Of a stretch of 64,000 nt of DNA, positions 23,491 through 36,972 are shown one piece after another. A program made the translations under genes and the position numbers. Each line of letters opens with the position of its first letter. The stretch's first letter is position 1. This DNA comes from Ifrita kowaldi (taxonomy: Eukaryota; Chordata; Aves; Passeriformes; Cinclosomatidae): contig VZRS01007376.1 in NCBI GenBank assembly GCA_013398055.1, positions 591,365-655,364 of the forward strand, written 5' to 3'. The notes beneath the pieces were generated by a model that was given only the letters and a program-made list of their open reading frames with translations, did not search any database and was not told the DNA's origin.

Positions 23491-25535
23491 AAGTCTCTTT
23501 GCATGTGCTGGTATCTGTTCAGCTTGAGCATTAAAATGGTGAAGTTTGTACTGGGTTTCTAGGGATGTTTCTTGTTTTATGGGGCAAAAGTGAGCAGTTG
23601 ATACCATCCTTTACACCTTCTGTGCCTACAATCAGCAGCTCTAATCACTGGTTTTGCTTGCATTGGTTCTTACTTCTGTTTTTAATGGTTAAATTATAAT
23701 TATTTTTTTTATCAGACGAGAGCTGTGTATAGTAAAGAGCCAGACCTACAGACACATAAGAAGTGCATCTCTTCGATCAGTGAAACCAGTAGGATCAGAC
23801 GTATGCCTCAACACTGCTAATTTTCCCAAGAGTTAGCAAGAAATATGTCTGTACACCTGAAGCTGGGCTGAGGTGAAGGACTTGTTTGATGTTGGCCTGG
23901 AGGTAGACTGCCAGCTCAACTGGATTTGGATCCAGGACCTTGAGGTAAAAGGCTCTGTGTTGCCCCACCTCTTCCTGAGCCACGGGGTTCCCCTCTTAGC
24001 ACGCTCGTTTGTTAATTTTCTTTTGAAGTTAATGGCAGGATGTGCCTCCCTGTCTGTATTTTTATTGGCTTCATAATTGCTCATTGAATATTTTGAGGCC
24101 TCAGAGAGAGAAACACAGGTAGATTTGCTACTGCAGAAGCTTCTTTTCCAGGAGGTGTTTGACATTTTACATATATCCTAGGCCTTGGATCCAGTATGGG
24201 GAAAAAAATTCAGACTTTGGGGAGTATCAGGCTTCTTCATGTATGTTATGGATATAGCTCTCACAGGAGTGTAATCAGTTATCCCATGCTTTCTGACACA
24301 AGCTGAGAAGAGTTCATCAGGCACAGAAAGAGAAACTTTTACGGTTCCTGGAGGAGATGAGCACTCCGTGGCTCTTTGATCCAGCAGTGCAGGGCAGAGC
24401 TTTCTGCTTCTGTGTGCCAGCGCCTTACAGAATGCCAGGGAGCTTGCAGAGAGAGCACATCAGGGCTGAATGTCCTGGAGCCGTGTACTCCACTGCACGA
24501 TCCAGACCTCAGAGAGCTCACCCTTTCTGCTTAAATGTGCCCTACCCAGCGGTTAATCCCCAAAAGCATGCTCTGATTTCCAGTGTAAGTCACTCAGCCA
24601 GTCCCAGCAGGCTCTGGGAAAACTGCTGGACTCTTGGCACCTCCCAGCCCATGTTTCCTGCTCCAGATGTCCAGACAAGGATTTAGATTCCCAACTTCAG
24701 CCACCAACAGACAGATATCTGGAAACACTGACATCTCAAAGAGAGTTAAGTGGTGAACCTGCTGGGGAGTTTTTTGAGAAGCACATTCATTTCTCCCCTA
24801 TAGCAGCAGTGTTGACATAACTCTGGAAATCTCCTAATTCATTTTAAAACTATATGCCTGTGCTTTTCCATAGGGAAGGGGATAACTTTACCAATCACAA
24901 CGCATGACTCCAAGAGAAATATAAATCTTTATGGTTGCTACATCCATATGATTTATCACTGAAGGGAAGCATTCTTTTTTCATCCAGAAGGATACCTCCA
25001 ACCAAGACTATTCTTCTGTCAATCTGCTATCCAATATGCCTGTTGAAAGAATACATCTAACAGAAATCAAAGATAAAAACATTTTACCATCTATTTCCAC
25101 CAAGTATACTTTTTCATGCACTCCAAGAAGCACATTGGACTGAATCATCCTGTTCATTTCCTGAAGTAAAGAAAATATTTAGGAGAGAGGGCACGAGGAC
25201 TTTGGCCTGTTATGTACACTAATTTTTGTTGCTCTCACCTACTGTTTCAATGAGTCTTTCTCATGTGAATGCATAACCAAAAACTCTTCTAGGAAGAAAG
25301 CAGAGAAGGCAGAGGGCATTCAAGCACAAAGAGCACACTACAAGCAATTCCAAAGTAATTTCCAAGCTATGGAAAGAACCTGCAGAGGTGTTATTGAAAT
25401 AAGGACATTTCTAAGTAAAATTTGATGCAATAGGAATCTCTGTTTACTGGTGGCATATACTTCATACGTGGATTCATCAGCAGGAGGCAAAACAGTGCTG
25501 CAGAACACAGAAAGCCAAATTCCCCTAGAGAAAAG
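23491..25535. other. Unique non-coding sequence, no gene recognised
   Basis: Frames reach 110 codons (minus strand, 23833-24165, and plus strand, 24357-24686) without any recognisable family, and opposite-strand frames overlap both. No RNA gene or repeat family is seen. Confidence 0.5.
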
Positions 25536-25539
25536 GGGG

Positions 25540-25635
25540 TCTATTAATAATTTTTAAAAGGTGGTGATGCTGACTCAGATTTGCAGTTCAGGAAACTGAG
25601 GCGCAGACCAGGTGGCTTGTCACTGGTAATCTCTG
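25540..25635 (-). mobile_element. MIR-like SINE fragment
   Basis: AGGAAACTGAGGCGCAGACC followed by GGTGGCTTGTCACTGG closely follows the reverse complement of MIR (GAGGAAACTGAGGCTCAGAGAGG, then AAGTGACTTGCCCAAGGTCAC), preceded by an AT-rich TATTAATAATTT as in the MIR middle region. This is the best MIR-type match in the window, in minus orientation. It is an old, inactive copy with no intact Pol III promoter visible. Confidence 0.55.
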
Positions 25636-28600
25636 CAGTCTTTTTAAACTTTGTTGTCCTTTCTCTGGCCCAAGAACACAGCACTGGCTTATCCTCGAGG
25701 ATCTAAACTGCATTTCATGTTTCAGGCTGTGTTATCTCCTGGCCGCTGGTATTCACTTGTTGAGCAATGGATGTTGATCTGACTGTTCATCTTCACTGAT
25801 GAAATACCACCACAAGAGCTGCTTCTACACTGGGATAATTATGAAGCCACATGCTGATCCATGCCAATGGAGGGCATGACCCACACTGCTGGCGGGTGGC
25901 CTGGTGTCCCCCTTTTAGACAAGGACATCAGAGTCACCCAAAACTTTCGGCTGCCTGGGACATGCTGTGCGCCCGGACAGCCCCGACAACAGAGTTGTTG
26001 ATGCTGATGCTTCTCATGGGATTGCCCCACCAAAAAACTTCTCCTTTTCCCAGTAAACCTCAGGGTATGAATTCAGGATTCCCCAGACTTGTCCTTGTTT
26101 CTTCCCAGGTGTACACCGCATTTTGCAGCTTATTTTCACTGCCTCATAGCATGTCTCTGATGCTGCTAATCTGCTATTTAGAAAGGAATGATCATGTTAT
26201 TTACAGGATGTGGACTGTGGATAGGACTGTATGGATGAGCGCCAAAGCTGAGATGATTTTATTTATTTAGATAGGTCAAATTTAGTATTTTGAGATATGG
26301 AGAACTGATATCCAATTTCAGAAGACTGTTTCTGCTCGCAGTCATTCCTCAAGCCATGGCTGCAGATTTTGCAGCCTTGCTCTTGGCTGCAGAGATCCCT
26401 GAACAAGTTAATTGCCCACCATCAGCATTCATCTTTCTCCTCTTGCAGACTTAAGTATCAGAAAATCTCACTTATTTTGCTAGACTTTAACTTCACAAAT
26501 TGAGATGACTTGTCACTTGATTCCCCAAATGACACTTCAGGGTATGAATAGTACGACACTGTATTTATTACAGCTATTCTAAAAGGGCTCTTCGTTGCCC
26601 CCAGTGAAGTGGAGGAAGCAGAGAACATCCACAACATTTTTTCAATTCTCAAAAAAGTCTTGGCTATTTCCAGGTTTTGATCACTATCATTTTAACTTTG
26701 GACTTTTATTAAAAGCGTTTTGAGTTTGACACAATTGTAGTGGCAGATAGAGTGGGTAGATAAATGTACCTTCTGAATAGGCTTAATACCAAAAGTGGCT
26801 AAGAAGAATGGCAAGGTATTTCACCTATGAAAATTTCACATCCAGAAGATTCGCCACTTATTGCTGATAATCCTTTTAGCCTCAAAGGGTCAAAAGGTGA
26901 AAATGATTGAGGTACCTTTTGCTATGAATATTTCACGAGCTGCATATCCCTTTTTCACTGAGATCTATGTGCTGACTGAGGGCTTCTTCAGGATGAGTCC
27001 TTAGTTGACTGATGAATACAAAACACCTCTTGAACAAAAGGCATTCAAGATTAGCGGAAGACAAGACAGCCTACTTTGGTTTCTGTGAGCAGTACCTGGA
27101 GTATCAATGGAGATAAAACACTGAGTGACAGGTAACTGAAATACAGAATAACACCATATATTGTTCTCCTATTGATTGGGGAAATAATGAGAAAGTTAGC
27201 AAGTCACAGTAATGTCACAGACAGTGATGAACTTTGGAGAACTCAAGGACCAAAAAGTAACATGAAACAAGGAGCAAAATGAAGATAATATTTGGTTACA
27301 GTACAGTTCTCAAATTGTAGTGAAACACATCCCTTCGCCTTTGAGTATGCTCGGTTTTTAAAACGAAGACAATGGGAAGAAATTGCCGGCTGAAACAATA
27401 TAGCTATTTTATTTTACTCCAGCCAGTAACGTGAACTTCTTGGAAGACATCTTCTTTCACCACACTATTGCGGCTGGGAACATTTAGAGGCTATGAACCA
27501 AAATTATCCTCTCTATGCATAACCTTTCTAGTGTCATATCCTGCAAGGTATTGTGGTAATTGAAGACATTCAGTATCAAGAATTGAGTATTGTTTTGCTA
27601 CGGCATTGAGATGAAAAAAGCCAATCCCTTTGAAGAGGCTTCTCGTTCAAAAGAGAAGAGGCACCTTAGCAAAACATATCTGGAGAAAGTTATTCTTTCT
27701 TTCACACATAGACAACATTTGGAAAGCTTTTAGCTCATTTATCCCTGTAAGGCAGAAGCGCTCTGCCCCTGCTGCGGAGTTCCCAACCCAGCCCCAGACA
27801 TGGGAGCTCCCAACTTCTCCCGTGGCACAGGGCAAGGATCCTGTCTGCCAGCACCCGTTGCCTTTCCTGTATGCTGAGTCAAAGATAGGCCAATTAAAAT
27901 AATCACAATGGCAATGAAAAAAGCTTCTGCACCACCTGGGACTTCTTTACTTAGATGATATTTTAAGTATATAAATTAGGCTGTCTTTTCATCTTGAACA
28001 GAACAGAGCCTATGTCAGTCACACTTTTCCACTTAAAACAAGAAAAAATGCACATGAAGGAAATTCCTTTACTTAAAACTAGGCGTCCTAATTTTAAATA
28101 AAGATAAAATTGAATTGTGCTTCTCATCTACTTTTCAAACTGTTTCTTCTTCTCAGGAGCTTGTCTTTTTCCTAGCTGAGAGTTCCTCTAAAAATATCCC
28201 TAAGGGTTATATTTTTAGGTGTAATCTGTAAGAGTCAGGAAGAACCATGTCACCCTAACTCAGGACACATTTCAACAGCTTCATCATCACAACCACAAAC
28301 ATTTCAGATGGATTTAAGACCTACAGGGATGCAGCATCTACTTTCAATGGGATTTCAGCACCCACTTTTTCAGTCTCCTGCAAGGCTGTAGCCCTCAAGC
28401 TACAAAGCATTGTGAGCCAGAGCTTAGGTAAGGAAAGGTGAGGGGAAGGTGCAAGCTGCACTTGCCCAGGTCCTGCCCAGCTGTCCCCAGTGTCCCCAGT
28501 GAGAGTCTGCCTGATCCCTGCAACTTGCAGATGCGTTCAGGTCCCTTAGTTTAGAGAAAACGTCATCTCTATTTGAAGAGGTTCAGGTCAAGACTTTGAC

Positions 28601-29600
28601 ATTCATTTCTTGGTTCTTTCTGAATAAAGAAATTGAATTAATTGTTATGTTTGCCTTACGCTGGAACATAAAAATATCATGGTAGCTGGCCTGGTAACAC
28701 AGGATTAATTTAGACATTCAGACTGCAGTGCTCTTCACTCTGAAAATGTAATAAACATGTGGCAATTAAGCTTCATTAGGTCTACTCAGCTACCTGGTTG
28801 CATTTGTGAAGCTATTTCCAGAAATTCCAGGCTGAAGCATGGAGTGGATGGGACAGCAGAGGGTGTGAAAAGGGGCATTTGCTCTCTTTCCAGGATCAGG
28901 ATTCATTTTCTATCCCAAGCAAAGAGCTGGAAGAGCAGCCCTCAGACCTTTTCTGCAGATGGGCACTGGAGGTGTATGAGCCATATAATCAAGGTAATAA
29001 ATATGCGCTCCTGAGATTGCCCTTTACATGCAGTTTTAGGCAGCTCATTCACTAATGACTGCCCCTAGACTCCCCTGCACCCTCACGTTCCACAAAGGCT
29101 GGAATTTCTCTCCTAAACAGGTTAAGAAACACCTACTCACGCCTTATCTTCAGCATTCTTCACCTTCCATGCTATGACCAGCGATGCTATTGAAGCATAA
29201 TTCCTGGTCATGAAGGCAAGATACCCAATTCCTCCCGGCGGTCATGAGGCAGTCCAGGAGGGAATTTGCAGCTTATCAGTTCTCCCTTGAGTAAGATCCA
29301 GCCAGAGTCTGCAGATGTAGCAGAGAAGAAAAATCTGAGAATGGCCACAAGACACAGCCCTTTGCTGCTTATGAAGAGCACAGAGCCCACAGAAGCAAAT
29401 GTCATTTCGTTTGGGTCTTACCACACACCACACACTGTATATTGCCATTTAAAAGGAACAATTGCCTTGCCTTTAATGGGAAGTCTATTCAGCCATCAAT
29501 TTGTTAATAAAAAGGTGAAATTAATGACAAATAATCCCCTGTAAAATAATGTCCTTGTGTTCAGGTTCAGGTTTGCTGGCTATAAAACATTTGCTACTCA
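25636..29600. other. Unique non-coding sequence, no gene recognised
   Basis: Frames up to 139 codons occur (plus strand, 25851-26270), all overlapped on the other strand or without family resemblance. A short direct repeat CTGTCCCCAGTGTCCCCAGT lies near 28481. I see nothing else to annotate. Confidence 0.5.
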
Positions 29601-32600
29601 TTTTCTGCCCCACTATTAACGGATAAGAGAAAAGAAGGGGAATTTGTTACTGAATGCAGGATATGCATCTCATGCCATCAGATTACATCAGGTTCATCAA
29701 GTCATGCTTATATAACTTGATTTTAATTTATGGGTTTTGTTGTTGGCAGGTTTCTGAGATTATGATTTGATTGAACGTCTGTTGAATGTCTGTAAAATAT
29801 CTGTTAGTTTGTAAATGGACTCTAATGGATGACGCTGCTTGAATCTTTTCTTGTGGAGCTGTTCACCTTTGCATGATATAGTAGACAAGTCGCATCTTGC
29901 CTTGACTGCATGCAGCATCAACTGTAATAACTATATGTCAGAGGCTGTAGCATTGAAGATATAATCTGCTTAAAATCACTGTACACGTATCCAAGGAGAA
30001 ATACTTGGTGTCCAGGAGAGCTCCAGCAGAACCACTCACTCCTGTCTGTAGCTTTATAAATGCCTCCATTTTTCTACTTTATGATTTACGTTATTTATTA
30101 CAGGAGGTTTCTTTGACACCAAAACTTTTAAAAGATCTTTTAAGATTATGGGGCCAGATATCCACTGGTTTTATCAAGCTGGACTGACTAGAAAAAAAGG
30201 TGGCACTAGAAAACTATTTTGGCTTCCTCTTACCTGGGGTGGCTACTGGAAGCTGGACCCTGTTGTAAACCAGACAGAAGATCTCCAGGAGTCCCCGGAA
30301 GATGAAGCTGTTCTGCTTGCTCTGGTGCAACCCTGGAAGAACTGCTCCAAAGCAACCCGAGTTTCACCCTGGTGTGAAGCTTTGTGCTGTCTGGTTCTGC
30401 TGCTGCCAATCCTTTGGATTGTTCACTCAGCTGCCCTGAATCCCCATTTCTTTTCAGCAGAAATAGATGAGTGTGATAAAACAGCAGCAGAGAGTTCTTC
30501 TGCCACAGCAAGAAAATCACTGGGCAAGCACTAAGAGAGGTTATTCAACACAAGAAAACAGTCATACAAATAAGGAAATTTAAACTATGCAGCATCACAG
30601 TTATTAAGGTAGACACTTTTTAAGGTTTTGACAGAGAGACAAATGCAGTAGGAGGTCAAGCACTCAAATTCTTTTTAATCTGTTGGGCTTTTTCTGATAC
30701 ACACAGAATAACTACAGGATGACAGTGGGTCTGAAATTTCTTAAACACAGCTACCGCGTTTCTTAAGCCCAGCTACCACAGACTGTGATCACCAGTTCAA
30801 TGGAAACATAAGAATTAGTTTGCAAGGAATTGACAATGGAAAGCACTTTGTTGAACAAGAAGATAAGCAGGACACTGCACTGTCACTGGCTGAGCTGGAG
30901 GAAGACCCCTCAATCCAAATGTGAGCTTTGGGGTTAGCCAGCACCCCTCTCCAGCTGCAGAGACCTTTTCCCATCACACCTTGAGCATTGGCTGCTCCTC
31001 AGTGAATGATATGCCATGGCTCAGGGCAGAGCAGTGACACCATCAAGCTACACAATGGCTCCCCATATGTTTTTGTGCTTGCCCTGACTTCTCGATGCCA
31101 CACCAGATGCCAGTGGGCCAGAGATGGCACCTGGGGCTCAGCACAGTGTGGGGTCATCATCTGCATGGCCCTTTTCCTTCTGCTGCCCTCCTACACCAGC
31201 ATCAGGAAGCTGGAAAGCAGCAGAGAAATCCCTGTGCTGGCTGGCAGGAGGTGGCTATTGTGTGACTCTGGGCAGGCGGTGAGTAGAGGGCATCACCTTG
31301 GACTGCCTAGAGGAGAAGGTAAAGGGAAGAGCAACAAATTGCAGAATTTAAGCAAAATTGAGCTCCTCGCTGCTAAGCTTTCCCTATCCCCAGAGCCTCC
31401 TCAGGACACAACAGCCAGCAAAAGCCACAGCAACATCCAGTAATTTTCACATGGGCTGAATTGACTCTTAGCAAAGCATCCGTCTGTGTCCAGTCCCTCA
31501 AGTATTATGTGTTATAAGTGGTACAAACCAAACAACTTTGTCACTTACAATTTTACAAGCAATTTGCCTCCCTTATTTTTGACCAAGTGTTTCTACTGCA
31601 GTTTGTATCATTGTCCATTTATGCCCCATGTATGGACAGAGACAAAAATTTAGAAAAAACATCTGGCACCTCTTTTTGCTGTCTGTGACTGGCCTGTAGC
31701 AGGGATCTCCTATCTTTCTCCAGGAGAAGATGTGCTGGGAGGGGGGGACTGAAAGGAAGCAGCAGAACCCCACAGCCCCAGGCAAACACTGAACCCCCTA
31801 TCCAAGAGGAATTATTATTATTTATACTGCTGGACAGTGTTCTTCTGTGAAACAACTGGAAATGATTTACCCCACAAATGTCTGGCTGTTGGCTGGGTAA
31901 GTAGCCAGCAAACACAAGAGGAATCAGACCATGCCAGACTCAGCTAGCTGTACACGATCCATCGCTGATCCATCTGCAGCATATGATATTTGCTGGTTTC
32001 TCTGCTCCAGACTGGTTGGGAGAGAGGTAGTTGAAGAATCGGGAGGCTGAGTCTCCACAGCTGAGTGGTTCCCTAGCTTTGTGTCAACATGGTGTGCCTT
32101 CTGGCTGCTCAAACGCTCCTAACCAGAGCCCCACCACATTTATACCACTGTAATTTAATACACTTATTTATTGGGTCAGAAGCTTTGTAGAAAATTCAGC
32201 TTTTGCCCACTGCTATATACAATAAGCTAAAATTATGTGTCTTGGACAACCTACTGAGCAGTGCCTGGGTGTAAGTAAAGAACCTCCAGAGACATGTCCT
32301 GCATCTTGACCATCCGCCCTCCCTCCTGGGGTTTTGTGGGAATACACATCAAACTCTGGGTGCAGATGGGTATCCTGAGAGCTCTTTCTGCCTTAATGTA
32401 TGCTTTGTTTTGAAGAAAATAAATGTCTGTCTCTGGCTAGAGGCCTGGATAGGGTGCATTTTGTAACCTGAAACACAGCCTAGGAGGTACCACACCACTT
32501 AGCAATGCTCTCAGATCAAAGTAGATCATTCAGATAAGACAGATCTCAGTGGAAATGAACTGTCCTAGCAAAAAGCTACCGTAACTCAGGGGGCTATCTA

Positions 32601-33400
32601 TAGTTTAGGCTTAAGCATACTCCATGCTGGTTATGTGCTGCTCAGACTTGAAAGGTGTTGGGATTAGAGCTCTGCTGTACATCCGCATCAGAAGGTGAGG
32701 ATCATTAGAGTAACGCTCTCCTATACAACAGTGATGCAGGTCAAGGTGATCAAGGCTTTTACCTATTCTCTGAAAATCATATAGGTCAAAGTTGTTCTAT
32801 ATAATTTATCAGCTTTGATTCCCTTCCCTTCTTACATGTTCTATAGGTGGGGGTTTCTAGGTTTACCAATTTTTAAATTTTTTTTTCCACTCCAGGCACA
32901 AGTCCTTTTTCATTCTGTTCCTGAGCTTCCCTTGATGTAAAATGAGACCAATGATCCTTATTTGCTTGGAGACCTACTGAAGAAAGTACTTTTGCAGAGT
33001 CAGGGAGCATAGCAGGGCCCATTTTACCCCAGATTCCAGCAGGGACCATCTTGGCAGCATTTCCTACCGCCACTATCTGTAGACATCTGGGAAGTCCTGT
33101 TGTCTATCACAGGGTCTGGCCACACACCTCCCACTCAGGAAAACTCTCCTTGGACTTCATCAGGACTGCTGATGTGTCAAGAAAACACAAGATTGGAGTT
33201 GCTGGCTGGAAGGCGTGCCCTGGGCCTCATCTCCGATGAGCTGCTCTCGGGGGCTAAGGTCTGAAATGCAACCTGGAGAAATCAGGACAGCAGAAAGTTG
33301 GTCTGTGACTGTGCCTCATGCTGATATTGTACCGTTTGGAAATGTTTGATGCTTTTGGAGTCAGTCATGACTCAGGCTGGTGAATGTAGGGCCAGGCCCA
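29601..33400. other. Unique non-coding sequence, no gene recognised
   Basis: Plus-strand frames at 30005-30534 and 31006-31443 (up to 145 codons) were examined. A fair splice-acceptor-like tract ends at 30103, but the frame behind it closes at 30187 with no GT donor before the stop. The neighbouring frames have no recognisable domain. Near 29775, TCTGT-GAATGTCTGT-like words form a weak imperfect repeat. Confidence 0.45.
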
Positions 33401-34655
33401 CAGTTCAATCACACCACCTTCTCTCTCCGTATTTGTGCTGTGCTCATTACACAGAGTGAAATCAATTAATTCTAACAGAGGAGTAGGTTCCTGGCCTGTC
33501 TATAAGTCACTGGGTACATAATTGTTCTGCTGCTTACATTAACATCTTAGCACATGATTAGCACTCGTTGCGATTCCTGAGCTCCGGTGGCTGCTCCGCT
33601 CCCTGCACGGGAGGGTCTCCTGTGGGCTCTCCCCTCCACCCATCGTGGCACCAATGCTACATGCAATTAAAGGTCTCCCATGGTTGAAGTCCTCACATGG
33701 ACAGAGAGACCTAAAAACATGCCTTTCCCTTGATTAGGCAGCTTTAAGCCAAATAGGATTAAGGAGAGAGATACCACCACAGAGGGGAACATAATATGGG
33801 CACCTCACTGAAGAAGTGGGGAAGGAGGGGAGGGCAACAACAACTGGCTGAGAAATTCACCCACTATTTTTTAAAAGGGCTTAAAAAATATAGAAAGAAA
33901 ATATATCTCCTTCTAAAATTATATTTCAGCTATTGAAAACATACATCTTTAAATTTCAAGTTTGAAAAACATATAATCCCCCGAACTGAAATCTTTGAGG
34001 CACTGGAAATCAAAGAAAAGTTAGTTATGGCTTGTGAGCTTTTTGTCTGTAGAAACAAAGAATTCATGGTCAACAAACAAGCAGCTCAGAATCCCCCCCT
34101 TTTTAACAAAGAAAAGTCTTTTCTTATGACTGTTCTTGCTGGATTAGAAAACTGAAAAAAAAAAAAAATCAAACAGGCAACAAATAATTTTACCATTACC
34201 AGGTAATATGTGTTAATTGCTCAGTTTATATACTCTGAATGACATACCATTAGAGACTGTGTATGCATTGTAACTAGAGCATTAATAAATTTAAAATGTG
34301 CCTATTAGGATGACAGCTTTGGAGGTGCAAAGGAATAACAGTTATCACTTGGCAGAAGCAGATCTCACCCCATCTGCCGAGACTTTGCATACATTTTCAG
34401 CTTCCTGAGCAATGATTAGGGCTGTCAGAACCTCTTTAACCTTCTAACTGCTGGTCCCAACTGGCCTTAATTAGAGACTAATGAATTCAGAAGATGCAGG
34501 CCGTGAGGAAAACTGCCTTGACAGTTTGTGTACAAATTAAGCACCAATTACTTCATGCATCTTTTGCATTGCTGATACAAGTCTCTGTTATTATTTTTGA
34601 ATATGGTCATTTTAGCATAAACCGAGAACTTTGCTAATGTATTTTGTCATTTTTA
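33401..34655. promoter_or_regulatory. Candidate conserved non-coding region, AT-rich
   Basis: The parts 33430-33560 and 34190-34655 look repeat-poor and dense in homeodomain- and POU-like words: ATCAATTAATTC near 33463, CTTAATTAGAGACTAATG at 34466-34483, CACCAATTAC near 34542 and ATGCATCTTTTGCATT near 34557. Between them the DNA is A-rich with a 14-A run (34155-34168). Constraint is inferred from texture only. Confidence 0.3.
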
Positions 34656-34666
34656 TGGCTCATCAT

Positions 34667-34683
34667 AAAAAAAAAAAAAAAAA
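34667..34683. repeat. Poly(A) tract of 17 A
   Basis: An uninterrupted A run lies inside AT-rich sequence. It explains the poly-Phe end of a minus-strand frame there. No retrocopy body is attached. Confidence 0.85.
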
Positions 34684-36925
34684 GAATACCAGGAGGGTCA
34701 TGAATATGTGAAATAAACTACTGTAGATGATAAAAAGAAATTCATTTTCCTCTAGGGAATATCTTCCAACATTTTTTCCCCCTAATATAATATTACTATT
34801 ATGATTAGCCACATAATGATCGCAATTTAAGAAACAGGCGTAACATGGTCCTCTGAATATTTTTATTAGGAATATAGCTGCTGTTATAAGCACGAGAAGG
34901 AAAACAAAGATACAGGTAAGAGTCTTTCAGTTCTGGGATCTCAGAAAAACTTGTGCACCCACACATGTTAGCAGAAGGTTGCTGACACTGTTACAATTAG
35001 AAACAGGAGCACAGGGAGCCATAGCTGTATAGTGAAGTAGCTCTGGGGGTTTAAATCACCACAGTTACTCCCTCTTATCCACATCTAGAAGATGTGAGAG
35101 GTTTGACACAGTATTTTTTTGGAAATGACCCCTAAGCCCAGTGAAGGTGCATACCTGCCATTATGACTTGACAAGGCAGGGGGACGTTTACATTGCCTCA
35201 CAAACTTTGCTTAGAGAAAGTCTGAAAAACTCCCAACCCTGCTGCTCCTGAATAAATGTAAGTTTACTGAAAAGATACAGAGCAGTGCAGCTCCTGAGCT
35301 GCAGAGAGTGTGTGAGACAGGCAACCCTCCAAGCAGACACACAGCCATTCCTTCACTGGCCAGTTACCTCTTTCAATTTGGACTGCTACATCTTTTCACT
35401 TCTCCTAATTACCATCATGTTCCCCATTACATTTAGTGAAATTCATCACCGCTGTGCAAACCTAGGGTATTTCTAACCCCTCCACAAAACTCTCTTGGCT
35501 GTGCTGCTGCAGAAATTGAGGTCAGATCAGCCTCCTCCCTGAGCATCTCCTGTCCCTGCTTTCCCTGTCGCTGGAAGGAGGGAGCCTCCCCAGAGGCTCT
35601 GCGGGAGGAAAGCCAAAGAGAAGCAGAGGGATGGAAGAATTAGCAGCACATAGTCAAATTTTGCCACTCACATACCAGGTTAGACTGTGGGATGTTTGCT
35701 TTTTAATCTGTGGCTGTACGGAACTGAAGAAGAGCGCCAGCACTACAAACTTCTTCAAATGCAGAAATGCTCTGTGTGAAGGAAAGGGGGACAGTTCTAT
35801 CCCCTTGATAAAACCTCTCCCCAGAGGAGACGGAGAGCATTAAAGCAAACTTGAAAACACAAGGCCATAATCTCAGTAGTCAGCCACCGAGCCAGCATCT
35901 GTGGGTCTTGAACTTCAGTTAAATAAAGCCCCAGTTAATACTGCTCATGAAGTTTTTGCCTTTGTCCACACAAACTCATGGATAGCCTCTCAGTCCAGTC
36001 TCTGTATCATGCAAGAGCTTCCTCCACAACTTTCTCTTACATTTCATCACCAATAATTTTAAATTTCTCTGATTAAAAATGACCTAATGGTCTCATGTGA
36101 CCTTTCCCCCACTGTTCCTATCATTAGGGGGTATTTTCTGTTGATAATCCAAAGACTTCCTGTTTGCATTTATGCCGGTACAACACGATTATGACGTGTA
36201 AACCCAACATACTTTTACATGTATGACAGAGCCCTTTATTTTCCTCTTAAAATGTATTCTTTTGTAAGCTGCCATTGAACCTAAAGTCCTGAGTAAATTT
36301 GTTTTTATCTGTTTTCATCTATCAGCCTTCAATCTGGCCTCTGCCCTAGAGAACCAGGTCTATGCTCCAGCTTTGGAGCTTGCAAGGTTGTGATTCCCTA
36401 AACCAAGACACACTGTGACAGTGAGGTTTTTCATTGAAAACCATGTTCAGAGATGACGAGCTGACCCCTACAAGTTTTCTAAGATAAGTCTAAGGTTTTG
36501 GCTTGGATTTGTCCCTAACCTGATATAGATTTTTCATAAACTGGTTTTGTTACATTAATGGACTTTGGTTAAGCGTCATTATGTCTCCGTTTTGGTTTCC
36601 CTTGTTTTTTTGCCACTTCTGGTCGCCCTTTCCCGGTGTTTAATAACAAAATCTTCTCCTTCAGCAACACTTACACATGGAATGAATGCAGATCTGACAG
36701 TGTCATATGGGTTATCATTATGCTGTGTATGGCTCCCTTCTGTTTATCGCAGCTCCAAAAGCTCAGGATAGAGAGGGGACTCAGAAGAAAAGAGAGCAAA
36801 GGGGACACGGCCCTTTTGTCTGACCCAGAGCCCTGGCAGGTGATGAAGATATGCTGGCTTTGACGTAAATCCTGCAGAGGGGAGTTTCACTTTGGCGCAG
36901 AGGTCGAAGTATGCTGAGTAAAAAG
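34684..36925. other. Unique non-coding sequence, no gene recognised
   Basis: Short frames only, none above 75 codons apart from the large minus-strand frame entering from the right (36744-37277), which is discussed among rejected items. No RNA genes or transposons are recognised. Confidence 0.5.
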
Positions 36926-36932
36926 GTAAAGA

Positions 36933-36972
36933 ACACACACACGCGCTCGCGCGTGCACTCGTGTGTGCGTAC
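36933..36972. repeat. Alternating purine-pyrimidine CA/CG/TG tract, Z-DNA-prone
   Basis: ACACACACAC runs into GCGCTCGCGCG and then TGCACTCGTGTGTGCGTAC. The tract is almost wholly alternating purine and pyrimidine, with a CG centre flanked by CA on one side and TG on the other, which also makes it an imperfect palindrome. Such sequences favour left-handed Z-DNA under negative supercoiling. The open frames crossing it on both strands owe their length to the repeat. Confidence 0.75.

Noticed and set aside
30104..30187. Possible exon after an acceptor-like tract ending at 30103
   Set aside because: The frame closes at 30187 without a GT donor, so it could only be a short terminal exon. No upstream exon or protein family supports it.
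31006..31443. Plus-strand open frame of 145 codons with a hydrophobic middle part
   Set aside because: One hydrophobic stretch is not enough for a membrane-protein call. There is no recognisable family, no bounding splice sites and ordinary base composition.
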